From NCBI GenBank assembly GCA_020353135.1, contig CP070688.1, positions 1,630,049 to 1,636,308 of the forward strand: a DNA stretch of 6,260 bases, written 5' to 3'. This DNA is from Chloroflexota bacterium (GTDB taxonomy: Bacteria > Chloroflexota > Anaerolineae > Promineifilales > Promineifilaceae). Shown here piece after piece: positions 5,787 through 6,260 of this stretch. The notes below the pieces were generated by a model. The model had not been told where the DNA came from, did no database searches, and saw only the letters and a program-made list of their open reading frames with translations. The translations under genes were made by a program, and so were the position numbers. Each line of letters starts with the position of its first letter. Positions within the stretch are counted from its first letter, which is position 1.

Positions 5787-6260
5787 ATGAGTGATATTCC
5801 AGCCGAAAAACAGAGCAGGATGTTTGAATTCTTGAAGAACGTGCCACTGTTCAGCAATTTATCAGAGGAAGACCTGGTCCACATTTGTGGCATGGTGAGT
5901 AGGGTGCGGCTCGAACCGGGCGAGGAGCTGTTCGCCGAAGGCAGCCACGGAAATCAAGCCTATGTCATCGAGGAAGGCGAACTGGAAATCGTCAAGATCT
6001 CGGGCACGCGCAAGGTGCTGCTGGCCCTGCGCAAGCCGGGTGAAGTGATCGGCGAGATGGCATTGCTCGAGGACCGACCGCGAATGGCCGGGGTGGTCGC
6101 CGGAGTAGAAAGCGTGGTCATCGCCATCGAACGGGAGCAGCTGCAGGAATTGATGCGCACAAGCCCGTCGGCGGCCGAGGCGATGTACTATAACGTTTTG
6201 GAGCGCTGGCGCACCACACAATCCCGAGTGCAGCAGAGCGAGAAGATGGCCCAATTGGGC
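5787..6260 (+). CDS. Cyclic-nucleotide-binding sensor protein, probable histidine kinase, N-terminal part (3' end outside window)
   Basis: The frame is open from ATG 5787 to the window edge (158 codons). An in-frame TGA at 5778-5780 makes this the first possible start; the ribosome binding site (AGGGG, 5771-5775) is weak and 11 bases away. Residues 13-125 are a CRP-type cyclic-nucleotide-binding domain: FLKNVPLFSNLSEEDL at the front, the EPGEELFAEG strand, and a phosphate-binding cassette IGEMALLEDRPRMA (88-101) with E90 and R99 in the positions that contact the ribose and phosphate. Residues 130-158 form a helix ending QSEKMAQLG, which resembles the start of a histidine-kinase dimerisation helix just before the H-box. 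There is no helix-turn-helix so far, which argues against a CRP/FNR transcription factor. The likely role is a kinase responding to cAMP or cGMP, plausibly acting on the receiver domain of the preceding flavoprotein. The nucleotide-binding domain is clear; the kinase part is inferred from a few residues. Confidence 0.88.
   Translation, partial: MSDIPAEKQSRMFEFLKNVPLFSNLSEEDLVHICGMVSRVRLEPGEELFAEGSHGNQAYVIEEGELEIVKISGTRKVLLALRKPGEVIGEMALLEDRPRMAGVVAGVESVVIAIEREQLQELMRTSPSAAEAMYYNVLERWRTTQSRVQQSEKMAQLG

Noticed and set aside
5777..5794. Five-codon ORF (MKAYE) overlapping the start of the cNMP-binding gene
   Set aside because: The AGGGG site is only one base from its ATG, too close to be used, so it is probably coincidental.
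5862..6254. Minus-strand frame of 130 codons at the right end
   Set aside because: It is the shadow of the cyclic-nucleotide-binding gene; the plus frame encodes a clear phosphate-binding cassette.

Overview
The window is GC-rich bacterial DNA with all recognisable genes on the + strand. The fused cyclase/AAA/TPR protein, the receiver/thioredoxin-reductase-like fusion, the bacterial UBP-type zinc finger and short tandem repeats between genes together suggest an environmental, soil- or sludge-type lineage. Chloroflexota (Anaerolineae-like) is my best guess. This is inference from gene content; there is no rRNA or marker gene to confirm it.

Layout: (1) 1-201, the 3' end of a UBP-type zinc-finger protein. 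(2) 251-3745, a complete 1164-residue protein with a class III nucleotide cyclase domain, a STAND/AAA ATPase and a long TPR-like tail. (3) 3746-3979, a 234-base gap with a possible 18-codon leader ORF that has a good ribosome binding site, a GC-rich hairpin, a 10-bp palindrome and three copies of a 10-bp repeat. (4) 3980-5641, a 553-residue fusion of a receiver domain, a cysteine-less glutaredoxin-like domain and a thioredoxin-reductase-like flavoprotein without the CxxC disulfide. (5) 5642-5786, a 145-base gap with a 9-bp tandem repeat and two potential hairpins. (6) 5787-6260, the start of a cyclic-nucleotide-binding sensor protein, cut by the window edge just where a histidine-kinase dimerisation helix appears to begin.

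The genes suggest a signalling circuit: the cyclase makes a cyclic nucleotide, the cNMP-binding (probable) histidine kinase senses it, and the kinase phosphorylates the receiver domain fused to the flavoprotein. The zinc-finger protein may be an accessory partner. The domains and their intactness are read from the sequence. The links between the proteins are inferred from gene order and domain logic. The kinase core lies outside the window, and the gaps of 234 and 145 bases leave open whether this is one transcript.
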